From NCBI RefSeq assembly GCF_004959855.1, contig NZ_SPNT01000001.1, forward strand, positions 434,001 through 498,000: a stretch of DNA of 64,000 bases. Direction: 5' to 3'. Every line of letters begins with the position of its first letter. Position 1 is the stretch's first letter. Both the position numbers and the translations under genes were made by a program. The stretch comes from Nitratireductor sp. XY-223. Its GTDB lineage: Bacteria > Pseudomonadota > Alphaproteobacteria > Rhizobiales > Rhizobiaceae. Shown one piece after another: positions 34,141 through 44,932 of this stretch. The notes under the pieces were generated by a model, which saw only the letters and a program-made list of their open reading frames with translations, was not told where the DNA came from and did no database searches.

Positions 34141-35133
34141 ATGGCGGAATCGCCAACGGCCGACACACTGCCAAGCACGTCGTTCTCGAACTTCGTGCGA
34201 TTTTTCGGATGGTCGGTGCTGGCCATCATGGTCGCTTTTCTGATCAACAATTTCCTGTCATTCGGCGCCGGATTTCCGGGCGCCGACTCGCCGTTCAGCG
34301 GCGGCGCGGGCGCGGCGGGATTGTTTCAACTGGTGCTCTACCCGCTCGGCGTCGTCCTGGCGCTCCTCTTCGTCATGCGCAGCCGCGAGACCGCGCTGCG
34401 GACCGACGGCAGGCGCATTGCCGGCATTAACACGTTCTTCATCCGGGCCGCATTCTGGTGCGTCCTCATCGTCGGCGTCGTCGATGTCGCCATCTCGTTC
34501 CTGCGGGTCGAGGGATTGCTCGACGGAATCTTCGGCGAGGATCTGGCGTCGGACCTCGGACGCTCGCAGTTTCGCGGCATGTTCGTGCACGTTCCCCTGA
34601 TGGGACTCGGGATCGTCCTCGCCTGCTTTACGCGCACGCTCGGATTTCCGTGGCTGGCGCTGCTGATCGTGATTGCCGAACTCGGCATCGTCTTCATGCG
34701 CTTCATCTTTTCCTACGAGCAGGCCTTCATGGCCGACCTGGTGCGGTTCTGGTACGGCGCGCTGTTCCTGTTCGCCAGCGCCTATACGCTGCAGGAGGAG
34801 GGGCATGTGCGCGTCGACGTTTTCTATGCGGCGTTCACGAATCGGACAAAGGCCGTGGTCAACGCGGTCGGCACACTGCTGATGGGGCTTGTGTTCTGCT
34901 GGACGATCCTGATCGTCGGGATGGGACAAAAGGCCTCGATCATCAACAGTCCGGTGCTCAATTTCGAGGTCACCCAGGCCGGATTCGGCATGTATGTGAA
35001 ATACATGATGGCCGGATTCCTGGGCGTTTTCGCCATTTCAATGATGATCCAGTTCGTCAGTTACCTGCTGGAGGCCGTCGCCGACTACCGCGGCGAACCC
35101 GGGCACGTGGATCACGAGCCGACGGTGCAGTAG
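34141..35133 (+). CDS. TRAP transporter small permease, long form (DctQ-like)
   Basis: 330 residues, about twice the usual DctQ length. Residues about 19-85 contain two extra helices (VLAIMVAFLINNFLSFGAGF, LFQLVLYPLGVVLALLFVM), followed by further helices and then the DctQ core. The core is recognisable from LALLIVIAELGIVFMRFIFS, FWYGALFLFASAYTLQEEGH and VRVDVFYAAFTNRTKAVVNA. DctQ helps assemble the TRAP membrane complex. It starts 218 bases after the binding protein and is separated from the large subunit by 12 bases. Confidence 0.85.
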   Translation: MAESPTADTLPSTSFSNFVRFFGWSVLAIMVAFLINNFLSFGAGFPGADSPFSGGAGAAGLFQLVLYPLGVVLALLFVMRSRETALRTDGRRIAGINTFFIRAAFWCVLIVGVVDVAISFLRVEGLLDGIFGEDLASDLGRSQFRGMFVHVPLMGLGIVLACFTRTLGFPWLALLIVIAELGIVFMRFIFSYEQAFMADLVRFWYGALFLFASAYTLQEEGHVRVDVFYAAFTNRTKAVVNAVGTLLMGLVFCWTILIVGMGQKASIINSPVLNFEVTQAGFGMYVKYMMAGFLGVFAISMMIQFVSYLLEAVADYRGEPGHVDHEPTVQ

Positions 35134-35145
35134 GAACCACCAATC

Positions 35146-37803
35146 ATGGAACTGTATTTTCTCGCCCTCCTGATCCTGCTGATGGCGTTGGCCCTCGGAT
35201 CGGGCTATCCCGTCGCATTCGCATTGCCGGGCTCGTCCATCGTGACGATCCTGATCGCGGCAATCGCCGGTTACGTCTTTGTCGGCGACACCGACATCTT
35301 CTTTGCGCAAGGCGGGCCGTCACAGTGGCTGAGTGCGGGTGTGACTAACCTGCGTGGGGTCTATTGGGAACCCGAACGCGACACGCTGATCGCCATTCCG
35401 CTGTTCATCTTCATGGGCATCATGCTGCAGCGCTCGAAGATCGCCGAAGATCTTCTCATTACCATGGCGCAGCTTTTCGGCCCGATCCCGGGCGGCCTTG
35501 GCATTTCCGTCGTCTTCGTCGGCGCGCTGCTCGCTGCCACGACCGGTATTGTCGGTGCCACCGTCGTGGCCATGGGCCTGATCTCGCTTCCGGCGATGCT
35601 GCGCAACAACTACTCCCAGCAACTGGCGACCGGCACCATTGCCGCTTCCGGCACGCTCGGGCAGATCATCCCGCCGTCGATCGTCTTGATCATCCTCGCC
35701 GACCAGCTGACCAGCGCCGCCGACCAGGCGGGCACCGCGCGCAAGGCGCTGTTCAAGGATTCCACCGGCGAACTGACCATGCCGAGCATCTTCGATGTCG
35801 GATCGACCAGCGCCGGAGAGATGTTCCTCGGCGCTATCGTTCCGGGGCTGGTGCTCGTCGGCCTCTACATGGTCTACATCCTGATCTTCGCGGCGCTGCG
35901 CCCGAAATCGGCACCGCCGGTGCACTATGACGGCAAATACGATACCAAGTTCATCCTGAAGGTCTGTCTGTCGCTGTTCCCGCCGCTGATCCTGATCTTC
36001 CTGGTGCTCGGCTCGATCATCGCCGGCATCGCGACCGTCAACCAGGCCGGCGCGATCGGCGCCGCGGGCGCGCTGATCATGGGGGGATACCGTCTTCGAG
36101 AAGGACACCGGAATGCCTATTACCCGGCGATCATTGCGATCCTGTCGCTGATCGCGCTGGCCTTTATCCTTTCCTTCTTCAATACGAACATCAAAAACAT
36201 CAAGACCAACTCGGATGTTTTGGGCGTGACGCTGGCCTTTATCAGCGTGGCGGGGCTCATCATCGCCCTTGTGTGGAGCGGATGGCGGTCGTTCAAAATC
36301 GAAGACACGCTCAAGGGCGTCATGATCGAGACGGCCAAGACGACGTCCCTGGTCTTCATTATCCTTTTGGGCGCGGCCATCCTGACGGCGGCTTTCCGCG
36401 CCTTCGGCGGGGAGCATCTCGTCAAGGAATTCCTCAACGGTCTCGGCGGCGGCTTCTGGACGAAGTTCGTCATCGTGATGGCGGTGATCTTCGTGCTCGG
36501 CTTCTTCCTCGATTTCATCGAGATCGCGGTGGTGGTCGTGCCGATCGTCGCCCCGATCCTGCTCGCCGATCCCGAGGCCAACGTGACCGCCGTGTGGCTC
36601 GGCGTCATGATTGGGCTCAACATCCAGACATCGTTCCTGACGCCGCCGTTCGGCTTCGCCCTTTTCTACCTGCGCGGGGTGGCCCCCGCGGCAGTCAAGA
36701 CACTGCAGATCTACAAGGGCGTGGTTCCGTTCATCTGCATCCAGCTCATCGCGCTGGTGATCGTCGGCATGCTGCCGCAGCTGGTGAACTACCTGCCGAA
36801 CCGGGTGGCTCTATTGTCCGAGACGGCGCCGCCGCCGCGCAACCCGCGGCTCGCCTACTGCGTCGAACAGTATCTCGGCGAGGAACTGGGCGAGACGCGC
36901 GGCGCGCTCCTGGGCGCCGTCGACAAGGCGCGGCAACTCGACTACGGCGTCCTGCCGGACAAGCTGTCGAAATCGGTAACCGGGAGCTTCGAAAATGTCG
37001 CAAAGGCCATCGCCCTGCTTGACGAGGGCCAGACGGCCAGAACCGATATAGACACCGCGTCGTCGGACTATCGGCCGCTTCACAGGCAGGTCCGTGCGAT
37101 TGAGCAGGACATCCGGAGCATCGACGAGCGGCTCGAGGAACTCGAAGTGCTGATCGAGCGCGCGCGCGATCCCTCGCAGGCCGCGCAGAAAGAGCGGCTA
37201 GAGAACCGTGTCACCAAACTGCAGGGTGACCGGGAGGCCCTGGCCGCGTCGATACCCGGTGAATGGGAGCAGGTTTACAGCGATTTCGACAAGCTGATCG
37301 ACAATCAGACGAAACTCAATCGTGAGTTCTACCAGACCGCCGAGAAGGCATTTGCACCGCCGGCCTCGCTGCTCGCCAGCCTGAACGCCTATGATGCTTT
37401 CAAGGCTCTCGGGCCGGAACTGGAGGCCATCGGCGCACAGGTCATGGATAACGAGCCGGCCGATATGACAGAGCCGCTCAACGAGCTCTCCAAGAAGTTC
37501 GGCGAGATCGAAGGCGCGAACGATATCAAGTCTGACCTTTCGAAGGCACGTCGCGCGTTGCGGTCCAAGACGCCAAGCAAGGAAAAGGCGCTCGCGGAAA
37601 TCGACAAGGCGGTCGCCGAGTACCAGACGCAACTTGCGTGGCGCGAAAAGGCCGATGGTGCGCTGAGGGTCGGAATCGATGAGTATGTCACCACGCTCGG
37701 ACCGACGATCGGCATACGCCAGCAACGCCGGCTGACGCGCGAACAGGCACTCTATGTCGCGGCCTGCACGTCCGATCACCGCGATATCTCGCTGAACTTC
37801 TGA
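35146..37803 (+). CDS. TRAP transporter large permease with C-terminal coiled-coil extension (DctM-like)
   Basis: 885 residues against about 430 for a standard DctM. Residues 1-560 carry the permease, with GIMLQRSKIAEDLLITMAQL, GIVGATVVAMGLISLPAMLR, SGTLGQIIPPSIVLIILADQ, FILGFFLDFIEIAVVVVPI-like and NIQTSFLTPPFGFALFYLRG. An insert near residues 320-385 adds two helices (PAIIAILSLIALAFILSFF and LGVTLAFISVAGLIIALVW). Residues about 565-885 form a hydrophilic extension with a predicted coiled coil at about 645-705 (RQVRAIEQDIRSIDERLEEL). The function of the extension is unknown. The long form of both membrane subunits suggests a distinct TRAP subclass. Confidence 0.88.
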   Translation: MELYFLALLILLMALALGSGYPVAFALPGSSIVTILIAAIAGYVFVGDTDIFFAQGGPSQWLSAGVTNLRGVYWEPERDTLIAIPLFIFMGIMLQRSKIAEDLLITMAQLFGPIPGGLGISVVFVGALLAATTGIVGATVVAMGLISLPAMLRNNYSQQLATGTIAASGTLGQIIPPSIVLIILADQLTSAADQAGTARKALFKDSTGELTMPSIFDVGSTSAGEMFLGAIVPGLVLVGLYMVYILIFAALRPKSAPPVHYDGKYDTKFILKVCLSLFPPLILIFLVLGSIIAGIATVNQAGAIGAAGALIMGGYRLREGHRNAYYPAIIAILSLIALAFILSFFNTNIKNIKTNSDVLGVTLAFISVAGLIIALVWSGWRSFKIEDTLKGVMIETAKTTSLVFIILLGAAILTAAFRAFGGEHLVKEFLNGLGGGFWTKFVIVMAVIFVLGFFLDFIEIAVVVVPIVAPILLADPEANVTAVWLGVMIGLNIQTSFLTPPFGFALFYLRGVAPAAVKTLQIYKGVVPFICIQLIALVIVGMLPQLVNYLPNRVALLSETAPPPRNPRLAYCVEQYLGEELGETRGALLGAVDKARQLDYGVLPDKLSKSVTGSFENVAKAIALLDEGQTARTDIDTASSDYRPLHRQVRAIEQDIRSIDERLEELEVLIERARDPSQAAQKERLENRVTKLQGDREALAASIPGEWEQVYSDFDKLIDNQTKLNREFYQTAEKAFAPPASLLASLNAYDAFKALGPELEAIGAQVMDNEPADMTEPLNELSKKFGEIEGANDIKSDLSKARRALRSKTPSKEKALAEIDKAVAEYQTQLAWREKADGALRVGIDEYVTTLGPTIGIRQQRRLTREQALYVAACTSDHRDISLNF

Positions 37804-37896
37804 TCAGCGCTGCGCAACCGAAAGGGGTGACAAACAGGCCGCTCGCTCGGCTATAGTAACGGTCATAAGCTCCGCAACCATCATCGAGGTCGTGCC

Positions 37897-39237
37897 ATGC
37901 CTGAGAACCATGACGTCGTGATCGTCGGCAGCGGCCCGCTCGGGTTGGCGGCGGCAAGGAGACTGGCGGAAAAGGGCGCGCAGGTGCTCGTGCTGGAGCA
38001 GGGAAACGCGATCTCCGATCCTCCAGGATCGCATTTCCGAAATGCAGAGCGGTTTGCAAACGACCGGGACAGCTACCTTCCGGCTGCAACCGGGTTCCTG
38101 GAATTCATTGATGATACCGTTCCGCGCGATGCGCTGCCCGGAGCGGCCGTGACCCGAACGGTCGGCGGCCAGGGTGTGATCTGGACAAATCTGTGTCCGC
38201 GCGGCGACGCTCCGTGGCCGGCAATGTCGGACGAGGCCTGGTCCGAGCGCTACGGCCAGGCTGAAGGCTACCTGCATGTGCAAGCGGACCGGCTTGACCG
38301 GTCGATCCGTCAGCAACGCATCGGCGATGCGCTCAACGGCCTTGTCGAGTCCTCAGGCCGGCAGGCCACGCCGCTGCCCGTTGCGGGACGCTACGATCAG
38401 GACGGCCTGCTGCATTTCACCGGCTCAATCGACATTCTGAACGGCAGCAGTGCCGGCGGGAAAGTGACGATCCGAAACGCCCGGGTTAACCGCATCATCA
38501 CCGAGGGCCACAATGTCACGGGTCTGGAAACGGAGTCCGGTTCCATCGAGGCTCCGCAGGTTATCATCGCCGGCGGTGCAATTGCGACGCCGCAGCTGCT
38601 TCACCGGTCGGGTATCCGTCCGAAGGCGCTGGGCCGTTACCTGTCCTATCACCCGCTGGCCATTTGCCAAATCGTCGTTGCGCCTGAGTTCTGTCGCGAA
38701 AGCGGCGTGTCAGACTTCGAACCGCGAATTCAGCTTCGTCCGGGCGGCGGAGTGGAGTGGTATACGATCGTTCTTCATGACGTTTCGCCCTTCATGCCCT
38801 CGGGGAATGATGCGCGGGTCGAAGGGAACCGCCTGGTCGAGATCCAGTCCATCTGTCCGGTCGACAACGAAGAACACAAACGCGCGATCTTCCATGACGA
38901 TGCACGGGTGACTTTCGATGTCCCCCTTTCGCAGGCCGATCTTGGCCGCATGGCGGGGGCGGAGAAGGAGGCACGGAACATCGCCGACCTGATCGGGCGT
39001 ATCCGCGAGGGCTGTGACGTGACCTGGATGCCGTTCGGCTTCGCCCACATGACCGGAACCACCCGCATGTCCGCCGAGGACGACGGAACCGGTGTCGCGG
39101 ATTACCGCGGCCGTGTTTGGGGATATGACAACCTGCATCTCGCCACCAACGGCCTGATCCCGACCAGAATGGCGGTCAATCCCACGCTGACCGGCGTCAG
39201 CCTTGCCATCCACGTGGCGGATGGCATCGCCGGGTAA
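37897..39237 (+). CDS. GMC-family flavin oxidoreductase
   Basis: 446 residues. It begins with the FAD dinucleotide motif VVIVGSGPLGLAAARRLAEK and ends with the GMC C-terminal domain, TGTTRMSAEDDGTGVADYRG followed by NLHLATNGLIPTRMAVNPTL. A QVIIAGGAIATPQLLHRSGI segment lies in the middle and FGFAHMTGTTRM carries the active-site His. Members oxidise alcohols or sugars, passing electrons to oxygen or another acceptor. The protein is shorter than average. The gene follows the TRAP operon by 93 bases, so it may act on the imported compound, but the substrate is not evident. Confidence 0.88.
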   Translation: MPENHDVVIVGSGPLGLAAARRLAEKGAQVLVLEQGNAISDPPGSHFRNAERFANDRDSYLPAATGFLEFIDDTVPRDALPGAAVTRTVGGQGVIWTNLCPRGDAPWPAMSDEAWSERYGQAEGYLHVQADRLDRSIRQQRIGDALNGLVESSGRQATPLPVAGRYDQDGLLHFTGSIDILNGSSAGGKVTIRNARVNRIITEGHNVTGLETESGSIEAPQVIIAGGAIATPQLLHRSGIRPKALGRYLSYHPLAICQIVVAPEFCRESGVSDFEPRIQLRPGGGVEWYTIVLHDVSPFMPSGNDARVEGNRLVEIQSICPVDNEEHKRAIFHDDARVTFDVPLSQADLGRMAGAEKEARNIADLIGRIREGCDVTWMPFGFAHMTGTTRMSAEDDGTGVADYRGRVWGYDNLHLATNGLIPTRMAVNPTLTGVSLAIHVADGIAG

Positions 39238-39243
39238 CGTGCG

Positions 39244-40662
39244 TCAATCGAACGAATAGGGGATCGTGTCACGGCTGTTCGGATCGACCGACAACCGCCG
39301 TTTGAGCGGCGGCACGGCCCGCTGGTGACAATCGGTCCGCTCGCAGATGCGGCACGATATGCCGATCGGCTCGAAGGCCGTATTGCTCTCAAGGTCGAGA
39401 TCGTCGGCATAGACCAGCGCACCGGCGTGCTTGATCTCGCAGCCGAAGGCGAGCGCGTAGCGCTGGACCGGATCGCGGAATCCACCGCCGGGCTTGGTCA
39501 CCGCCGTTGCCAGACACAGATAACGCACGCCATCGGGTGTCTCGGCGAGCTGCCTGAGGATGCGCGCCGAGGTCGCGAAGGCGTTGTGGACGTTCCAGAG
39601 CGGGCAGGCGGAGCCGAAGCGGGCGAATTGCAGCTTCGTCGCGCTGTGGCGCTTGGTGATGTTGCCGGCCTGGTCGACCCGGGCGAAGAAGAATGGAATC
39701 CCCTTGTTTCCGGGGCGTTGCAGGGTGCTCAGGCGGTGCGCGACCTGCTCGATGCTGGCGCCGAAACGATCGGCCAGGAGCTCCAGGTCGTGGCGCAGCT
39801 CTCCGGATGAGGCCAGGAATTCGCCGTAAGGCAACAGGGCGCTGCCGGCGAAATAGTTGGCAAGGCCGATGCGGCACACGGAGGCCGCGTCTCCGGTGCG
39901 GAAGCCGGCCTTGTCGATGATCGCCGTCATGGTTTCGGCATGTTCCAGAAGCCCGATCTGATGCGCCAACTGGAAGGCGTGCGTGGACGGCGGCGCCTTC
40001 GGGTTGACGGACAGGACCCGCGAGACCGGGTCGTAGCGCCGGATCGCCCCGGCACCCGTCGCCGCGCCGCCGATGGCGACGCGGACCCGGTGATTGCGTT
40101 CCAGGTGGTCGGCCAGGGTTCGGACCCGGTTGCGGGTGGCGCCGCGCAGATCGCCGGCCAGCTTTTCTGCCGCGATATCAAGCTCGTGGACGTAATTGTC
40201 GAGGTAATGGAAGAAATCGCGAACCTCCTCGTAAGGGGTCGGCTCGTTCAGTCCGCCCGACCGTTCCAGCGTATCGTCGAGCTCGGCCAGTTGCTCGCCG
40301 GCCCGCCGCAGTGCCTGGTGCATGGCGAGGAACGCCCGCGCGACGGAAGGCGTGTTCTGGGTCACCAGCTTCAGATCCTGGGCCGAGGGCTGCTGGCCCT
40401 TGAACAGCGGATCGGCGATCGCCTCGGCCATATCGGCGAGCAGCCGGTCGCTGTCGTTTTCCGAAAGGCTGGCAATATCGACGGCGAAATTCTCCGCCAG
40501 CGCCAGCAGGACCGGCGCGGTGACGTGGCGCTGGTTGTTCTCGATCTGGTTGAGATAGCTGGTCGATATGCCGAGATTTTTGGCGAAGACCGCCTGAGTC
40601 TGGCCGTTTTCCTCGCGGATCCGGCGGATATTGCGGCCAATGAAGAGCTTGCGTGCGCGCAT
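39244..40662 (-). CDS. ScfR/PccR-type short-chain acyl-CoA regulator
   Basis: 472 residues. The N-terminal HTH_3 domain is IRRIREENGQTQAVFAKNLG followed by ISTSYLNQIENNQRHVTAPV. The middle holds an ImmA/IrrE-like DUF955 region with a degenerate metalloprotease helix (THAFQLAHQIGLLEHAE), and the C-terminus is DUF2083-like with a Cys cluster (ISCRICERTDCHQRA). This layout defines the ScfR family (RamB, MccR, PccR), which responds to short-chain acyl-CoAs. PccR controls propionyl-CoA assimilation in Rhodobacter. Here it is divergent from bioY-pccB-pccA-mcm, so it should control them. TTTGCAAA boxes lie ten bases upstream of its start. Confidence 0.92.
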   Translation of the reverse strand: MRARKLFIGRNIRRIREENGQTQAVFAKNLGISTSYLNQIENNQRHVTAPVLLALAENFAVDIASLSENDSDRLLADMAEAIADPLFKGQQPSAQDLKLVTQNTPSVARAFLAMHQALRRAGEQLAELDDTLERSGGLNEPTPYEEVRDFFHYLDNYVHELDIAAEKLAGDLRGATRNRVRTLADHLERNHRVRVAIGGAATGAGAIRRYDPVSRVLSVNPKAPPSTHAFQLAHQIGLLEHAETMTAIIDKAGFRTGDAASVCRIGLANYFAGSALLPYGEFLASSGELRHDLELLADRFGASIEQVAHRLSTLQRPGNKGIPFFFARVDQAGNITKRHSATKLQFARFGSACPLWNVHNAFATSARILRQLAETPDGVRYLCLATAVTKPGGGFRDPVQRYALAFGCEIKHAGALVYADDLDLESNTAFEPIGISCRICERTDCHQRAVPPLKRRLSVDPNSRDTIPYSFD

Positions 40663-40671
40663 GTTCGCAAC

Positions 40672-40697
40672 TTTGCAAAATTACGTTTGCAAAATTA
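40672..40697. promoter_or_regulatory. Duplicated TTTGCAAA boxes, candidate ScfR/PccR operator
   Basis: TTTGCAAAATTA occurs at 40672-40683 and again at 40686-40697, a 14-base period, each copy containing the palindrome TTTGCAAA. Paired TTTGCAAA boxes are the known PccR target and RamB uses a related half-site. The repeat is directly upstream of the regulator gene and in front of the divergent pcc operon. The spacer here is six bases. Confidence 0.75.
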
Positions 40698-40801
40698 GCT
40701 AACTCAACTTTGTTGCTATTTCAAGCCTTTTGCCGATTTCCGCAGCGCGGTACATCTGGGCCATCCTTAAGGACCACCACAATATTCCATGGAGGGATCC
40801 C

Positions 40802-41379
40802 ATGACACTTTATGCCACCTTGACCGCCGGACGCAGCCATTCGCTGCTGCGCGATTCCCTTATCGTCGTTCTCGCCTCCATCCTTCTTGCCCTTTCGGCC
40901 AAGGCCGCCGTGCCGTTCTATCCGGTGCCGATGACGATGCAGACGCTCGTTGTGGTCGGTCTCGGCCTGGCGCTTGGATCAAGGCTCGCGGTGCTTTCCG
41001 TCCTGCTTTATCTCGTCGAGGGTGCGGCCGGCCTTCCCGTCTTCTCCGGAACGCCGGAAAAGGGCATCGGGATTGCCTACATGATGGGGCCGACGGGCGG
41101 CTTCCTGATCGGTTTCGTGCTTGCTGCGGGTCTCACGGGCTGGCTTGCCGAGCGCGGGTGGGACCGCAACGTGGTCCTGGCCTTCATCGCGGCGCTTGCC
41201 GGATCGGCCATCCTCTACGTTCCCGGACTGTTGTGGCTCGGCGGTGTCGTCGGCTGGGACAAGCCGGTTCTCGCCTGGGGCCTCTTTCCTTTCATCCTCG
41301 GTGACCTGACCAAGGCCGCGCTCGCCGCGCTGATCTTCCCGGCGGCGTGGAAGTTCCTGCAATCGCGCGGAGCGGTCTG

Positions 41380-41380
<1 letters not shown>
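40802..41380 (+). CDS. bioY: Biotin transporter S-component
   Basis: 192 residues from the ATG at 40802 after GGAGGGAT. It is a six-helix BioY protein: [40 protein letters not shown] (the conserved PVPMTMQTL), [14 protein letters not shown], and [20 protein letters not shown]. It imports biotin, alone or with an energy-coupling module. As the first gene of an operon for biotin-dependent propionyl-CoA carboxylase, it supplies the cofactor. The stop overlaps the pccB start by one base (TGATG). Confidence 0.95.
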
Positions 41381-42912
<1,532 letters not shown>

Positions 42913-42922
42913 GGGACGGCAG

Positions 42923-44932
42923 ATGTTCAAGAAAATCCTGGTCGCCAATCGCGGGGAAATCGCCTGCCGCGTCTTCAAGACGGCCAAGCGCATGGGCATT
43001 GCCACCGTTGCCGTCTATTCGGAGGCCGACCGCAACGCGCTGCATGTCGAGATGGCCGACGAGGCCGTCTTCATCGGCCCGCCGGCGGCGGCGGAAAGCT
43101 ATCTGGTCATCGACAAGATCGTCGAGGCGTGCAAGCAGACCGGCGCCGAGGCCGTGCATCCGGGCTACGGCTTCCTGTCGGAACGCGCCGAGTTCGCCGA
43201 GCGGCTGGCCGCCGAGGGCATCGCCTTCATCGGACCGCCGAAGGGGGCCATCGAGGCGATGGGGGACAAGATCACCTCCAAAAAGATCGCCGCCGAGGCG
43301 GGGGTCTCGACCGTTCCCGGCGTCATGGGGCTGATCGACGATGCCGATCACGCGGTGCGCATCGCCACGGAGATCGGCTATCCGGTGATGATCAAGGCGA
43401 GCGCCGGCGGCGGCGGCAAGGGCATGCGTATCGCCTGGAACGACGAAGAGGCGCGGGAGGGCTATGACCGCTCGAAGTCCGAGGCCGCCTCCAGCTTTGG
43501 CGACGACCGTATCTTCATCGAGAAATTCGTCACCGAGCCGCGCCACATCGAGATCCAGGTCCTGGCCGACACGAAGGGCAACTGCATCTATTTGGGCGAA
43601 CGCGAATGCTCCATCCAGCGGCGTAACCAGAAGGTCATCGAGGAGGCGCCGTCGCCGTTCCTCGACCGGGAAACCCGCAAGGCGATGGGCGAGCAGGCGG
43701 TGGCCCTCGCCAGGGCGGTCGACTACGCCAGCGCCGGCACCGTCGAGTTCATCGTCGACAAGGACCGCAATTTCTATTTCCTCGAAATGAACACGCGTCT
43801 GCAGGTGGAGCATCCCGTTACCGAGCTGATCACCGGCGTCGACCTGGTCGAGCAGATGATCCGGGTCGCCGCCGGCGAGACGCTCGGTATCGGCCAGGAC
43901 GATATCAAGCTCAACGGCTGGGCCGTGGAAAGCCGGCTCTATGCCGAGGACCCGTATCGCAATTTCCTGCCGTCGATCGGCCGGCTGACCCGCTACCGCC
44001 CGCCCGCGGAGGGGGCCGGCGCGGACGGCCACATCGTGCGCAACGATACCGGCGTCTTCGAAGGCGGTGAGATCTCCATGTTCTACGATCCGATGATCGC
44101 CAAGCTGTGCACCTGGGCGCCGGACCGGAACATGGCCGTCGAACGTATGGCCGACGCGCTCGACCATTTCGAGGTTGAGGGGATCGGGCACAACATCCCG
44201 TTCCTGTCGGCGGTCATGGATCATGATCGCTTCCGCTCCGGCAACATCACGACCGCCTTTATCGCCGAGGAATATCCCGAGGGCTTTCACGGCGTGGAGG
44301 CCGACTGCCAGACGGCGGCGGATCTTTGCGCCGTTGCCGCGGTCCTCGACGCGATCGAGGCCGAACGCCGGGCGAGAACCGCAAGCGACCGCTTTGCGGA
44401 GGACGGCGCGTCGGAGACAACGGAAAAAACCGCCCGCATGGAACGGGAAAACACCCCGGTACGGATCCGGCGCGAGGGCGATGAATACGCCGTGACAGTC
44501 GGCGAAAAGAGCCCGATGCGCCTGAAGACCGACTGGCAACCGGGCGAGACACTGTGCCAGGTCGGGATCGACGGTGCGGCCGCCGCCTTCAAGGTCGATC
44601 CGGTTCCGGGCGGTTACCGCCTGCGTCACCGGGGTGTCGACCGGACCGTACAGGTGCTTTCAGGCCGTGTGGCCGAATTGGCCGCGCTGATGCCTGAAAA
44701 ACTGCCGCCGGACACGTCGAAGATGCTGCTGTGCCCGATGCCGGGTCTCGTCGTTGCGCTGCACGTGGAGGAGGGCGCCGAGGTCGAGGAGGGCCAGTCG
44801 CTGGCCATCGTCGAAGCAATGAAGATGGAGAATGTCCTCAGGGCGGAGCGGCCGGGAAAGGTCGCGAAGATACCGGTTTCCGTGGGCGACAGCCTCGCGG
44901 TTGACGCGGTGATCATGGAGTTCGAAGCGTGA
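42923..44932 (+). CDS. pccA: Propionyl-CoA carboxylase alpha subunit
   Basis: 669 residues. Biotin carboxylase domain first: KILVANRGEIACRVFKTAKR, GYGFLSERAEFAERLAAEGI, the ATP-grasp loop IKASAGGGGKGMRIAWN, and MNTRLQVEHPVTELITGVDL. A PCC-type linker domain follows (about 500-590). The C-terminal biotin carrier ends with VEAMKMENVLRAERPGKVAK; the Lys near 634 is biotinylated. It carboxylates biotin with bicarbonate and ATP for PccB. The stop overlaps the following aldo/keto reductase start by four bases. Confidence 0.97.
   Translation: MFKKILVANRGEIACRVFKTAKRMGIATVAVYSEADRNALHVEMADEAVFIGPPAAAESYLVIDKIVEACKQTGAEAVHPGYGFLSERAEFAERLAAEGIAFIGPPKGAIEAMGDKITSKKIAAEAGVSTVPGVMGLIDDADHAVRIATEIGYPVMIKASAGGGGKGMRIAWNDEEAREGYDRSKSEAASSFGDDRIFIEKFVTEPRHIEIQVLADTKGNCIYLGERECSIQRRNQKVIEEAPSPFLDRETRKAMGEQAVALARAVDYASAGTVEFIVDKDRNFYFLEMNTRLQVEHPVTELITGVDLVEQMIRVAAGETLGIGQDDIKLNGWAVESRLYAEDPYRNFLPSIGRLTRYRPPAEGAGADGHIVRNDTGVFEGGEISMFYDPMIAKLCTWAPDRNMAVERMADALDHFEVEGIGHNIPFLSAVMDHDRFRSGNITTAFIAEEYPEGFHGVEADCQTAADLCAVAAVLDAIEAERRARTASDRFAEDGASETTEKTARMERENTPVRIRREGDEYAVTVGEKSPMRLKTDWQPGETLCQVGIDGAAAAFKVDPVPGGYRLRHRGVDRTVQVLSGRVAELAALMPEKLPPDTSKMLLCPMPGLVVALHVEEGAEVEEGQSLAIVEAMKMENVLRAERPGKVAKIPVSVGDSLAVDAVIMEFEA

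Noticed and set aside
40698-40801. BioR box before bioY
   Set aside because: No TTATNNATAA-like palindrome was found in the gap; the TTTGCAAA boxes explain the regulation better.
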